From positions 145,554,721-145,618,720 of the forward strand of contig NC_134530.1 of assembly GCF_050624435.1 (NCBI RefSeq): DNA of 64,000 nucleotides, in the 5' to 3' direction. The position numbers and the translations under genes were made by a program. Shown here one piece after another: positions 25,139-37,119 of this stretch; positions within the stretch are counted from its first letter, which is position 1, and the number at the start of each line of letters is the position of its first letter. The notes under the pieces are model-generated. The model did no database searches and was not told where the DNA came from. It saw nothing but the letters and a program-made list of their open reading frames with translations. This DNA comes from Tenrec ecaudatus. Its lineage: Eukaryota; Chordata; Mammalia; Afrosoricida; Tenrecidae.

Positions 25139-28137
25139 TTTTTTTTTTTAAGATTGAAAGAAAAAAAGAAGAAACAAGAAGAAAAGGAGCAGGGAGAGAG
25201 AGAGATACAAAATATACAAAAATCTCGGGTCTATTTACTGGCCTTCAGGACTGTCCAGGAGCTGTCCCTCCTGGCCTGGAATCCCTTTTGGGGGGCTCCT
25301 CAGGGGCTCCGTAGCTTTGCTTTGCTCCAGCTGCTGATCTGGTATGTTCCCTTCTTGGTTCACCCCATGTGAGGGGTTCAGACCACACTACCTCCCTATC
25401 ATGTGACCCCAGAAATGTCCTCTGTCACATCTGCTCCAGTAAGAGGACAACATGACATGAGCTGTTGTCGGCTGTCCAGTCCTCTCTGTGTTCCATTAGC
25501 TCCCCGCAGGGATGTCATCCTCCAGGCCTGGTGTGCCAGCGTGGGGTCCAGTCTGGCTCTTTCTTAATCTTCTTCCTTTCTGGTCTGCTTCCATGTGGGT
25601 GTGGCATGCTGGCCCTTCTTCATAACTTGTAGATTTAGTGTTGTTATCCGTCACACCTATTTCTAGGGAGGGGGCCAATTTGACTCTTGTTGGGGCCAGC
25701 CCTATAGCTCTCTCTTTTCATGCATTCATCCACATGGTCATGTGGTCCTCATGGTTTGGTGCACTGTGGTTTGGTGCATGCCCACTCCCAAATCTGTGGA
25801 GACAAAACCAGGACTCTCCCCCTGGGTGGGTTATTGCCCTGCTCCCTCCATCATCATTTCACTTTTGTCCCCTCTCTTTTCTACCTCCCTCCTTTCCCCA
25901 TTTTTGTGTTGAACCAACATGTACCTCCTTGGGTTTGGTCTAACCTCTTTCTGACTCTCTGTATCTCAACCCAAATGTTGTAATATAGGGGACTTCTCTT
26001 CTATACCTGCTGTGATGTTTACACTTACCTCAGGGGACTCATGCTGCACTTCTCCTTTTGTGATTGGCTGACTTTACTTAGCATAATTTCCTCAAACTCT
26101 TCCCATAAAAAGACATGTTTCATGTTCCTTGTCCTGGAAGACCTTTATCTCTACTTCTATCTTAATAGATAATTTGGCAGGGTAAAGGATTTGGGGGGAG
26201 GTGTTTTCTTCTTTCGTCTTGTGGAAGATGTTACTCCACTCTCTCCTCCTCTTCGTGGCTTCTGTTGATAGATCTGAGCATATTCTTACCTAAAAGCCAC
26301 TATATGTGACTCTCTTCCTTTCTCTTACTGCTCGTAGGATTTTCTCTTTTCCCTCAGAGTTGGATCGTTTAACTATTATATGCCTTGGTGAGTTCTTCCT
26401 TGGGTTTGGTCTAATTGGTTTCCTCTCTGCTCCCTGTCTGAGTAACTGATTCTCATTCATTAAGGTGGGGAAGTTTTCTTCCAGAAATTGCCTTGTTAGT
26501 TTTGCTGTCGACTTCTTTGCTGTGTCTTGTTCTAGTAGGTCAATAATTCGGATGTTGTTCCTCTTCCCAGCATCTGTGATTGATCTGAGATTTTCTTCCA
26601 ACTTTTTTCTTACCATGTCTTTCTCATTTGCTGAGGTATGCCTGATTGTCTTTGAGATCACTGATACATTTCTAAACCTCCTCTAGTCTGATTATGAGAT
26701 CCGTGATCTTCTGTGCAGCTTCTGCTACTTCATCTGTTAGCTCCTCTATTTCCCTTTGGTGTATGGACTTCATCCCCTCTATCATGGATTTCATCTCCTC
26801 TATCATTGCAACCTTAGTCTGTATAGTTCCCCTCATCTCCTGTATTACTCCAAATAGCCTTCTGAAATTTTCTTTTTGTGGCATATCCATCTTAGATTCT
26901 TCTATGAGCGTTGTTAGCTCTGCTATTGTGGTTTGTCTTTCTTGTTTTCTTGTTGGGAGGGATGCGGTATGCTGTTGTTTACGTGATGATTTTGAAAAGC
27001 TGTGAACCATATTTCTGGAAGACCAAGAAACTCTGAGTTCTATCTTTGTGTGACTGGAAACAGTGTTTTCAAGGGCTGCCTGTGGTTGACTATGGAGGTG
27101 AGTCAAGCTCATGTGTCGGCAGTTTCTACAGCAACTCAGTGGTCAACATTGATGAGATTGTGAGCACCAGTAGGGTAGCCTGTGGGGAACACAGTTTGAC
27201 TGGTAGATAGCTCTTGGTAGTGATAGGACTGTAGGGGGGCAATGGGCAGGTGGTGGTCCTGTTGTCTTCTAAGGTGGTGTGGCTGGCATGAGCTGGGGAG
27301 CTCCCAGAACTGGGTTTATGGTCCCCTGGGATCCAGAGCTAAGATAGGGTTGAGGAAGGATGGCCTCTAGACCAGGGATGTAATCTCCACTGTTCCACTC
27401 ACTGTGTGATCTCTGAGCTGACATAGACCCAGGCAGTGCCTATCCAAAACCCTGGGGGCTGGCACTTGCCAGGAAGACCTGCAAGGACCCAGACCATGAT
27501 TATGACTCCCCATGGCTCTGGCCAGGGTGGCACAAGACAAGCCTTCAAGGCTCGTATCTAATACACTGACTCCTGCTGCTCAGACCAAGGTAGTGTGCAG
27601 CACAGTGCCAGGCTGGGAGGAGCAGGGACTTCCAGAAGCCGCAATGCCAGGGAAATGGTACATGGAAAGTGAAGGCACCACTCCGTGCAGACTGAGAGGC
27701 TGGGCTGCAATTAGCTGAGGTGCCCTGGAAGTGGTGATGAATGTGCCCCCGTTGACAGCACGGCTCCCCTGGGTGAGATTCACGAGTGGACAGTTGTTTT
27801 GTGGTGGTCAGGCCTGGCCTCAGGGAGCTCAGCATGATAGCCATCCAGTTCTTGGGGTGGCAACCAGGTTAGGGGCTTTGGAGGCAGTGGGCAGGTGGCA
27901 ACCATAGTGCACAAAAATTGCAGTCAACAGGAAATCCCTGGTATATGGACCCAGATCTCCGGGGCTTAGAACAAAGCAGATGCAGATCAGGGCCACCTCC
28001 TGGTCAGGGAGGACTCCTTGGGTCTTCGTGGGGATTTTACCACTCAGCAGAACACTTTCACTTGACCTCCCAGACACCGGACTCACCGGAGCTCCTCATA
28101 TGGGCTGCTTACCTGGGTGCCATCTTGAAACTCCTCA
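25139..28137 (-). mobile_element. Internally deleted L1, minus strand
   Basis: On the minus strand the order is: 5' end near 28137 (GTTTCAAGATGGCACCCAGG), 5'UTR to 27011, ORF1 from 27010, a deletion junction at about 26127, the last ~100 bp of ORF2, then about 0.9 kb of 3'UTR ending in a 12-base poly(A) (25139-25150). Compared with the L1 at 1-8540, about 3.9 kb (the end of ORF1 plus nearly all ORF2) is missing. The 3'UTR lacks the distal tandem-module part found in the younger copies. Confidence 0.8.
26133..27010 (-). pseudogene. L1 ORF1 remnant in the deleted L1
   Basis: The ATG is at 27010. The coiled-coil half is open to about 26672 (TTIAELTTLIEESKMDMPQK, MIEGMKSIHQREIEELTDEV). The RNA-binding half continues in another frame at 26661-26290 (FLEENFPTLMNENQLL, SPRHIIVKRSNSEGKEKIL). 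The frame is lost between these halves and the C-terminal end is cut by the deletion at about 26127. The product would be inactive. Confidence 0.82.
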
Positions 28138-28446
28138 CCTAATATCTTATTTATTGATATAAAACCAAATAAAAACAAAATCTTAAAATTAAATGTTTCA
28201 CCAATGAAAATGTTATTATCTATCTCATTGGGGGGGGGGTTGTTATAGACATTGGAACTGCCCAGCTGAAGTTTTTCTTAGATTAACTAAATATGAAATC
28301 TTAATTATCCTAGATCACCCTCCCATCTACTATGAAGAATAAGAGACTTGAACGGCACCTTTCTAGGTCTCCCTTTCCAGTGAGAGTAAGCCTAAGAAAC
28401 GATTTGCATAACCACTAAGAAGCTGTTTTCTGATTTCCCAAGTGGA
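28138..28446. other. No recognisable gene or repeat
   Basis: This is AT-rich sequence with a G-run of about 11 bases near 28231. Nothing else stands out. Confidence 0.5.
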
Positions 28447-28650
28447 CAGGAATCTTGGTGGTGTAGTATTTATGGGCTGGGCTGCAGTCTGCAAGGTCTC
28501 TAGTTTAAAACCACCCATCATTCCTTGGAAGAAACAGGAATCTCTCTGCATCCGTAAACAATTACAGCCTCAGAAACTCAAAGAGGGCAGTTGCACGCTG
28601 TTCTGATAGAGTTACTAAGAGTTGGCATTGACTTGACAGAGATTTTACCC
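28447..28650 (+). mobile_element. AfroSINE, diverged full-length copy
   Basis: The head GGTGGTGTAGTATTTATGGG is tRNA-derived. The middle (CTCAGAAACTCAAAGAGGGC) and end (AGAGTTGGCATTGACTTGAC) follow the known AfroSINE layout. The family is restricted to Afrotheria, which makes this copy one of the main clues to the organism. It is fairly diverged. Confidence 0.7.
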
Positions 28651-28754
28651 TTTGGTTCCCAAGTGTGAGCTCAGTCTCAAATTAATGAGACCATTATTGG
28701 GTGAAATGTGAGTGCCTTCTACTGTCAGTGTTTGCTTGATATTTTAGGGTTCTC

Positions 28755-28820
28755 TTTTAGGTATATACATGTAATTATGAATGCCTGATATTTTAGGTAT
28801 ATACATGTAATTATGAATGC
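28755..28820. repeat. Short tandem duplication, 36-bp period
   Basis: The 30-base block beginning TTTTAGGTATATACATGTAA occurs at 28755-28784 and again, without mismatch, at 28791-28820. A 6-base spacer separates them. Confidence 0.95.
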
Positions 28821-29039
28821 TTTGTCTTTAAGGAACCCTTTTATAATCATGAATCTCTTTCTTTTTTTTCATAGCATATTTTAATAAAAGTATTTTTATG
28901 TCAAAACATTTCAGATACTTTGCTGATGAAATTTTTATTGTAAATTAGATGAAGGATTTACATACCACAATATCAACTCTACATTGAAATAATTGATCAA
29001 CATCATTCTCCTCCTACCTATATTCAATATCACCCCTTC

Positions 29040-29185
29040 CCCTGATTTCTCTTCTCCCTCTTATGGATCTGTGCCATATCTGCCATGTGGACCTTGGATC
29101 CACATATCTCTACACTCACTGGACTGTAAACTTCCTGCATTAGGAACCACTGCATGTGACTGTGTGAGTCTCAAGAGGGACTTGT
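29040..29185 (+). mobile_element. RTE-associated repeat, same family as 17900-18168
   Basis: The block from CCATGTGGACCTTGGATCCA through CATGTGACTGTGTGAGTC to GACTTGTGGACCAGTATAGG parallels 17950-18110 and 51286-51330. It runs without a visible border into RTE/BovB-like coding sequence at 29186. Confidence 0.5.
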
Positions 29186-29335
29186 GGACCAGTATAGGAC
29201 TGGAACAAGAGATATCATTGCTGATGTCAGATGGATTCTCTGCTCAAAGTAAAGAATACCAGAAAGATGTTTACTTATGTTTAATTGACTATGCAAAGAC
29301 ATTTGACAGTGTGGATCATAATAACTGTGGATAAC
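29186..29335 (+). pseudogene. RTE/BovB reverse-transcriptase fragment
   Basis: A reading frame in plus orientation gives GLEQEISLLMSDGF and then KDVYLCLIDYAKTFDSVDHN. The second block is the RT palm motif A region of RTE-clade (BovB-like) retrotransposons, with the catalytic aspartate in IDYAK. It differs clearly from the L1 equivalent IDTEKAFD. The frame ends at TGTGGATAA near 29333 and nothing else of the RT is attached, so this is a dead fragment. BovB is well known for spread between vertebrate lineages. Confidence 0.7.
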
Positions 29336-29344
29336 CTCTAGAAC

Positions 29345-30231
29345 CAACAACAACAGACAAACTTGATAGCATCATACAGAAAACAACAACACCCAGAAAT
29401 ATATAGTGAAAGCAGTACTCAAAACAAATCGGTGAGTAACAAATACACCAATAAAACCACCGAAATGAAATCACTAGCACAAAAAACAGTAAGAAATGAA
29501 ACATAAAAGAAAGAAATGAAACACAAGCACAAAAAGAGTTAATAATAATGACACTGAATGTCAAGGAATCAAATATACCAATCAACAGAGAGTAAATTCG
29601 ATGGTATTAGAAAACAAGATGCAACTATATGCTGCCTACAAGAGATACACTTTTACCTCAATGACAAAGACAGAATAAAAATCAAAAGATAGAGAAAAAT
29701 ATAACAAACCAATGGTGAGCATAAAATTTTTTAAAGGAGTGGCAAAAATAATCTCTGATAAAATAGACTTCGAGGCAAATAATACAAATAGAGTCAAGAA
29801 TGAACACAACATAATGACTAAAGAAATAATACAAGAAACATAAACTTAAGAAATATATAAAAACCCAATGAAAGACCTCAAAATACATCAATCAAAATCT
29901 TACAGAGCTGAATATAGAAATAAAGAGCTCAACAACAATAATAGGAGATATCAACCCACCATGCTCAAGGAAAGATAGGTCATCAGGAAAGAAAAGTTAT
30001 AAAGAAACAGAAAAGCTAACAACACAATCAACCAGCTTGATTGCTAAACATATACAGGGCACTCCACCTAACAACAACACAGTATTCATTCTTACCCAGC
30101 ACCCATGATAGATACTCGAGAATAGATCACATATTAGGTCGCAAAGCAAGTTTTAGCAAATTTAAAGACATTGAGATCCTCCAATCCATTTTGTCAATTT
30201 GCAACACTATAGACCAGGAAATAAGCAATAG
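29345..30231 (+). pseudogene. Old L1 ORF1/ORF2 fragment (endonuclease part)
   Basis: Degenerate L1 sequence: the ORF2 start region near 29535-29650 (CTGCCTACAAGAGATACAC) and the endonuclease end near 30105-30180, where one frame shows DRYSRIDHILGRKASFSKF. The SRIDHIL motif is typical of the L1 endonuclease. Stops interrupt throughout. It is cut at 30231 by an AfroSINE piece. Confidence 0.72.
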
Positions 30232-30395
30232 ACAGAACAGGTGGTTACACATTGGGATGAAAGAGAGAGACAGGCTTTCTACTCCTATAAAGAGTCTCAG
30301 AATCCCACAGGGGTAGTTCTACCTAGCCCTATAGGGTTGTGATGAGACAGGACTGACCCAAAGGCAGTGAGTTTGGGATTCCACAGAAAACAAGG
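30232..30395 (+). mobile_element. AfroSINE 3' part
   Basis: It contains AGGCTTTCTACTCCTATAAA, AGTCTCAGAATCCCACAGG, TTCTACCTAGCCCTATAGGG and AGGCAGTGAGTTTG. These are the internal and terminal blocks of AfroSINE. The tRNA-like head is missing. It is inserted in, or flanked by, L1 sequence. Confidence 0.72.
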
Positions 30396-30479
30396 CTGCC
30401 AGATAGTACATTCTAGAAAACTCAAACAGCCAGAATCTAACAGGACTGGTTCCCTGGGAAATCAGATGCTAAACCTGAA

Positions 30480-33400
30480 CTCTTAGGGCTTCAAGATTAT
30501 TTTTTCTTTTCTCTATAAAAATGCAAAAAAGTTCCCATTCCCCCACTCTCCTGTAGAACCTGGAACTCAATATACCAGCAAGTCTCATCAGGTCCTCCTC
30601 CCCAAGCTCAGCAACTCTCCAATGCAGAGACTTCACTCTTCTCCATGTTTAGAAATTATAGTCGTTTTATTAGAATATCAGAACATGAAGAAACAAACAA
30701 GGCTATAGATGGAATGGTAAGGGAATTCATATAAGAAAACCTCCAGTTTCACAAAGGAGGAGAAGATAACCATCCAGGAAGCAGAGAGAACAACAAATAG
30801 CTTAGACTCCCCACCACCACCCCAAAATCAAGACACAGAGAAGTCAAATTATCTAACTTAAAAAAAAAAAGAGAGAATCTGGAGAGCAGCTAGAGAGGAA
30901 AAAGCAGTCACCTACAAAGGGAAACAGTGAAGAATAAACTCAGATCTCCACAGAAACCACGCAAGAAAGGAGAAAACAGAGTATTGTATACCAAACTGTG
31001 AAACACAAATTTTGCATACCAAGAATCCTATATTCGTCAAATATGGAGAAATAAATGTATTCTCAAACAAATTAGAGAATTCATAAAAGAAATTTAGGAT
31101 TACAAAATCAACAACTGAAGCACAAAAACATGAGACAACTACAGTGTATAACTCAATCCAGAACTCAAAACACAGAAGACAGTACCCCCAAACAATACAG
31201 ATATAGAGGGAAAATGTTGACATGAATAAACTCCCTTCCTCAAAAAAAGTAGGAAAATATCTAGCACAAACAACACAATATAACAAAAACAAACCTATTT
31301 TAGAGTTAATAACCCTGCGTGTCCACAGACCAAACGCACCAAATAAAAGACAAAGAATAGCAGACTTGATTAGGGAACAAGATTAGTCAATTTGCTGCCC
31401 TTGAGAGACACACCTCAAACTCACAGACAAAGAAGACGGAGACAAAGGATGGCGAAAATTTTATCAAGCTAATGGGAACCAAAAAAGAGCAAGAGTGACA
31501 ATATTAAACTCCAGCAAGATAGACCACAAAATAAATGACATGAGACAAGAATGGACACTACATAATGACCAAAGGATCAATAGACCAGAAACACACGGTC
31601 ATATTATATATGCAAAGTGGGAGCCCCTTGAATGAATGACATCAACCAAAGCAACACAAAATGACAATGGAAAACCTGAGATCTTGCAGTACAAGTGGGA
31701 GACTTCAATATACTACTCTCAGCAAAAGATAGATAAATAGGAAAGAAACTTGATAAAGAAACTGAAGAGCTAAACAACACACACAACTCGACCTCCTAGA
31801 TATTTACAGAGTTTGCCAACAAACAGCAAACAATACACATTCTTTTCCAATATATGACACATATTCTAAATTAGATTCTCAGGCCATAAAGCAAACCATA
31901 ACAAATTCAAAATCATAGAGATTGTTCAAACCATCTTCTCTGGCCACAGTGCTGTAAAACTGGACATTAATAATGGAAAATTTAAATGTGAAGGCAAACA
32001 CAATGAGACTCAACCAGACACTAATCAAAAAGACAGGGTATTTGCCGAAGTAATAGCTCAATTAGGAGTGTCCTAGAAATAAATGAGGTGGTAACAAAAC
32101 TTATGGGACACAACAAAAGCAATTATCAGAGGTCAGTTTATAGCAATTAATACACACATAAAAAAAGAGGAGAAAATAATTTTCAACACATTAACACACC
32201 ACCAACAATTAGAACCGCATCAACATCATGAACCTTCCAAACACAGATGGAAAGGAGTCATAAAAATTTGAGCTGAAATAAATGAAGTAGACAACAAAAA
32301 CATGATGGGGAAAAATAAAGAAAGCAAGAAGTTGGTTCTTTTCAAGGATCAACAAAATTGACAAACTGCTAGTAAACTTAAAGGAAAAGAGAAACAGGCA
32401 ATGATATCTATAATCTAGAATTAGAGATGAAGTGGATGGCATCACAACAGATCCAAATTAAATATAAAGAATAATGACAGTATTATAATGACAGTATTAC
32501 AAAAGACTGCAATACAACTAATTCTCTAATCTAGATGATGTGAACAAATACCTAGAAAAACACACACTGCCCAAATTCCAGACCACACGGCTTCACAGGA
32601 GAATTCCACCAAGGAGCGAGAAAGGAGCTGTCACCAATTCTACACAAACGATTCCTTCATATAAAGAGACAGAAAACTCCCAAACTCATTCTACGAAGCC
32701 AGTATAACCCTGATACCAAATACAGGCAAATATCCTACAAAGAAAAATATAGACCAATATTCCTCATGAATATTGATGCAAAAATCCTCAACAATAGAAT
32801 CCAATAAAATATAAAATAATAATGCAGTATGACCAAGTGGAATTCATACCAGGGATGCAAGGATGGTTCGACATTCAAAAATCAATTAATATAATTAACA
32901 CATAAAAATGATAAAGGATAAACATCACATGATCATATCGATTGATACATAAAACACATTAGATATTATCCAACACCAATTCTTAATAAAAAGTACTCAA
33001 TAATATAGGAGTAGAAGGGAAATTTCTTAACATAATTAAAGCCATATATGAAACAACAATGGTCAATATCACACTCAATGGGGAAAAACTGAAAACATTC
33101 CAACTGAAAATGGGAACCCAACAAGGATGTCACTTAAGGCCACTTTTATTGCACATCGTACTAGAAGTCCTTGGCAGAACCATAAGACCACAAGAAATCA
33201 AGGGAATACAACTGGGCAAAGAAGTGAGACTCTTGCTACTTTCAGATGATATGATTTTATATTGAGAGATCATGAATGTCTCCATAATAGGATTGTTGGA
33301 AACAATTGAGGAATTTAGTAAAGATTAACAAGCAACAGTCAATTGCACTACTACATACTAGTGATAAATATACTAGTGATGAAAACTCAGAAAAAGACAT

Positions 33401-34620
33401 CAAGAAAACAGTACCACTCATAATAGCCACACAAAAGTTGAAATATCTATGAATAAACCTCCCGAAAGAAACAAAGATCCGTACAAAGAAAACTACAGAA
33501 CATTAACACAAGAAACCAAGAAACCTATGTGGAGGGGGTGGGCAGGGGGGTTGTTTGCTCTTTAGGAAAATGGAACAGGACCACCACCTTCCATGTTTCA
33601 AGGTCAGTGAGAAAATGCTGATAGTTTAATACTGTGAGCTGATGAAGCTGGCCGTCTCTGCACCTGAGATAAAATGGACAATTTTTCTCTAGTTCCCTGG
33701 CAATCCCCAGAAACATAGATGCAGCAAACTTATTACTTCATGTTCCCAACCTTGTCCACCCTTCCTGTCTGTGAACAGCTTGACTGAGGTGTTAACTCTT
33801 CTTTATATACCTTCACATAATTATAACTGTCCCTTTGTGCAAACTTGTCACCTGTGGAAGTCTACATGCAGGGAGTGTACTGAAACCTGCCTTGAATAAA
33901 GTTTCAGACCCTGAAGTGTCTATGCTCCAGGGACCCCACTGCACCTCAACTTTGGCTGTTCTTTGTATCTCCTATCTATACGTTTTCTGGTAACAAACTT
34001 TACCCTCTTGAACCCATTCTTATTGTGAGATAAGAGCTGGAGTAGATGTTATCTCACAGAGACCTACATAAATGGAAGAATATCCTGTGTTCATGGATAG
34101 GAATGTCAATACTCCCTAAAGCAATCTACAAATTCAACACAATCCTGATCCAAATCCCAACATCATTCTTTAAAGAAATGAAAAATCTAATTACCAGCTT
34201 CATATAGAGAGGAAAGAAGCCCAGAATGAGCAAAGAATTTCTTTAAAAGATGACCAAAGTTGGTGGTTTGGCACTACCTGACCTCAAAACCTACTACACA
34301 ACTACAGTTGTCAAAACAGCAAGGCACTGGTATAATGATAGATACATAGATCAATGGAGCAGGACAGATAACCCCAAAACAAAAGCATCCACCTACAGAC
34401 AACTAATTTTCAACAAAAACCCAATAAATACTAAATGGAAAGGGAATGCCTCTTCAATAAAAGGTCCTGGAAGTGTGAAGTAGGACCCATAGCTCACTCA
34501 CACCCCAAAACAAACTCAAGGTTGAATAGAGACCTAAATGTAAAACTCAAAGTTATCAAGATCATCAATGAAAAAATTGGGACAAATCATGGAAAAGAGT
34601 TAACCTTGTGTGGATAACTC
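30480..34620 (+). mobile_element. Old degenerate L1, plus strand
   Basis: ORF1 remnants at about 30655-31250 are followed by ORF2 remnants at about 31310-34620. Recognisable ORF2 blocks: the pre-RT and RT region near 32560-32900 (CATACCAGGGATGCAAGGAT), the [14 protein letters not shown] block (33105-33150), the FADD-equivalent SDDMILY (33240-33265) and the DLKTYYTTTVVKTARHWYN block (34270-34330). Stops and indels are frequent. A solo LTR interrupts it at 33528-34058. Confidence 0.8.
33528..34058 (+). mobile_element. Solo LTR inserted in L1 ORF2
   Basis: The 531-bp block starts TGTGGAGGGGGTGGG and ends ATGTTATCTCACA, giving LTR-type TG...CA ends. It carries a TATA-like CTTTATATACC (about 33811) and a polyadenylation signal GAATAAAG (about 33893), both in plus orientation. 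Host L1 sequence is interrupted: GAAACCTA (33520-33527) before and GAGACCTA (34059-34066) after, one mismatch, which fits a short target-site duplication. No internal retroviral sequence remains, consistent with LTR-LTR recombination. The family is not identified. Confidence 0.75.
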
Positions 34621-35583
34621 GACAGGGCAGCATGGAGCAGGTATAAATAGTGAGGAGAACAACTCTCCACACAAGTGCAGGGAGCTCCAGCCCAAACTGG
34701 CAAAACTAACCCACCTTCCCTGAGGTACACCTCAGTGCGGGCTCCAATTTTAAAACACCCCTAAAGCTTGAAGAACCAGGACTTTCTAAGGCTTTTTCTC
34801 CTCTCCCCTTCCCTTTTCATTCTTTTTAAACTTCCCAGTTTGCAAGCTAACACACACCTGGTCCATTAACAAAGAATTAGCATAACAAAACAAGTAGAAA
34901 CTGTAGGAAGTTTTACAAACACTGGAAGGGAATTTAGGCTTGAGACAGGGACTGGAAGGCTAGAGCTCAGAGGTTGCTTAGGGTGCACATACCTAGCTAT
35001 CCACATACCTAGTTATCCAGCACCTGGTCAGTATCCCAAGTCTTACATAAACCACCTTGCCTTCTGTGCAGGTCATTGCTTTATTCTGCCATCCTAGGAC
35101 ATCTAGGTAAGTAGTAGGTATGGACCCCATTCTCCCAACCCCATTTGGTCATCTCCCCTATTTGAAAAGGGTGAACTCCATCCCCTCTGACCTGATTCAC
35201 TTAAGGTCTATTCTCTTATGATAATTAACTTAAATCACAAAAACACAGAACTTGCAGCCAGAAGAGACACCAAAACCATTTCTCTAGCCTTAATCTCCAT
35301 CTTACTCTGACACTCTGCAAGATCACAAGGTAGTAGAACATCATATTACCAGACTGTCTCCAACTGTGTAAAAGATGTCTGCTGCACACAGTTCTGACTC
35401 TCTCCCAGGGCAAGATGTGGGGCCCAGCAGCTCTTTTTGCTGGTATTGTTGTTGCTCTGTATTCTATTATATCACTTATATCCCCTTCCCCTCTTGAAAA
35501 GAAAGTTGTTCGCTATTCTTACAATTTATTCTCAATCAGGAGTTCCCCATTTATAGGTAGACATAAGGACAGGAATGGGTATA

Positions 35584-35623
<40 letters not shown>

Positions 35624-36450
35624 CACCTACACCAGAAGTTATCACCCACAACAGAGACATAGTTCCTGGGCCAAACTTAGAGCCAAATGAACATACATTA
35701 ATAGTTCTCCTGCATCTAGCTCTAGCACTATTTTCCCTAATATTATTTTATAGACTTTCATCTCCTGCCCTTTCCTTTTTCTTTTTTTAAGCTAAAGAAA
35801 GTTTTTAGATGAAAGTTTTATTTCATAGCAATATTAACCCATCTTTTAGTTTCACTTTTTCTTCTCATCAAACCCGTTCTTTCCCTCTCATCCTCATGAA
35901 ACAGAAGCTGACACTATTCTTGTATTTAAGAAATCTTTTTTATCTATCAAGTATTTTTAGCCATGCCTCCAATATTATAAATCAAGCATTTGGGGGAATT
36001 AATCTCCCTTCTTTTAACCTACCACACAACACTATCCAATCCCTCCCATTTATTTACCTACTACTCCTTTTCTCCTGACCCTAGTACTCCTTCCTAATCT
36101 AACACTCTCCCCTAGATACTTAATACAAACTGTCCATCACCTGCACTACCTTACAGGGTTAATCACTCCCACGTAACACCACCTACCTAACACCCCTAAT
36201 AACAACTCCAGTATGTCGAGGAAGCCACAGAAGATAAGAGTACACACACACATACCGCACACACACAACATATACTGCACACACACAACATATACTGCAC
36301 ACACACATATACTGCACACACACAACATATACTGCACACACATATACTGCACACACACATACTGCACACACACATATACTGCACACACACACACACACAA
36401 CAAACCACAAGAAACAAACAAATAACCAAATACTGAATAGACATAAATGT
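34621..36450 (+). other. Probable 5'UTR of the outermost old L1
   Basis: This lies directly upstream of the ORF1 start at about 36451. It is GC-richer at 34630-34780 (CTCCACACAAGTGCAGGGAG) and AT/pyrimidine-rich later, like L1 5'UTRs. It holds a (TA)n run at 35586-35620 and a 16-bp duplication near 34990-35020 (CACATACCTAG twice). I see no gene. Assignment to the L1 is inferred from position. Confidence 0.4.
36236..36410. repeat. CA-rich minisatellite
   Basis: Units of the type AACATATACTGCACACACAC, about 19-20 bp with shorter variants, repeat about eight times. Open frames on both strands here (one reads as runs of cysteine and valine) are products of the repeat and not genes. Confidence 0.95.
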
Positions 36451-36616
36451 AATGCCTGAAATTGAACAGGCTATGAATTTACCAGAAAAAGAATCGGGGA
36501 GAAAAGGTGAAATGATAGAAAATCTAGTAACCTCACTAGAGAAACTCTAAACAGAAATGCAAATATCAAGCACTACAATAGCAGAATTAAAAAACACTAT
36601 AAAGGGACAGCATTAC
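36451..36616 (+). pseudogene. L1 ORF1 N-terminal part, interrupted by ERV
   Basis: The ATG at 36451 begins MPEIEQAMNLPEKESG. The coiled-coil start follows (EMIENLVTSLEKL, then a stop). The sequence breaks at 36616, where the class II ERV begins, and resumes after the ERV at 49517. Confidence 0.75.
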
Positions 36617-37004
36617 TGTTGAAGGCCATTAAGACTCAACTTTGAAACGGCTGAGAATTCTCATGACCAATGTGTCAATGTTTGCTGATTTCTTCTCTTA
36701 CTTAACGTTCTGAACAGACTGTCAAGAACAAGAAAAGATGCAAGGTCTGGAAGAACAGGTTGTTTAATTTTCTCAAGGATGTCTGGCTTGGCAGAAGATA
36801 GAGTTGCTACGTGTATCAAATGTGCTTGCTTAACAAGGAGCTACTTAGCCCCACGTGGTTTCTGCATGGATGAAAGGAGTATGAAAATAAACTCGAGGCT
36901 TCAGTCTTCACTGTTGCCCTCCCAATACTTTCTGTCTATCTTTTTTCCCCATTAATCCTCACTCACCCTTTCAGGACTGTTCGACTTGTTGGCTGGCTCC
37001 GACA
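36617..37004 (+). mobile_element. Class II ERV 5'LTR
   Basis: 388 bp from TGTTGAAGGCCATTAAGACT to GGCTGGCTCCGACA. It matches the split 3'LTR (40193-40221 plus 49120-49516) over its whole length. It contains a likely polyadenylation signal AAAATAAAC (about 36883). Short host flanks CATTAC (36611-36616) and CATTTT (49517-49522) match at 4 of 6 bases, in keeping with an aged 6-bp duplication. Confidence 0.88.
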
Positions 37005-37119
37005 AGAGTGGCATCAGAAACAGGGACTCTGAACACAGAGGACAAAGTGAAGGACACTGCGTATTACAAAGGTGTACATGACGAGATTGGTGGTGCAGTG
37101 AGTAGCTACTGGGAGAAAA

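Noticed and set aside
26100-26170. Splice-generated L1 junction
   Set aside because: The joint near 26127 does not fall at a GT donor in the intact ORF1 sequence, so a plain deletion is simpler.
36236-36410. CRISPR-like array
   Set aside because: Units are short, impure and contiguous with no unique spacers; this is a vertebrate minisatellite.
36183-36444. Cysteine/valine-rich proteins on the minus strand
   Set aside because: They are translations of the CA minisatellite in three frames.
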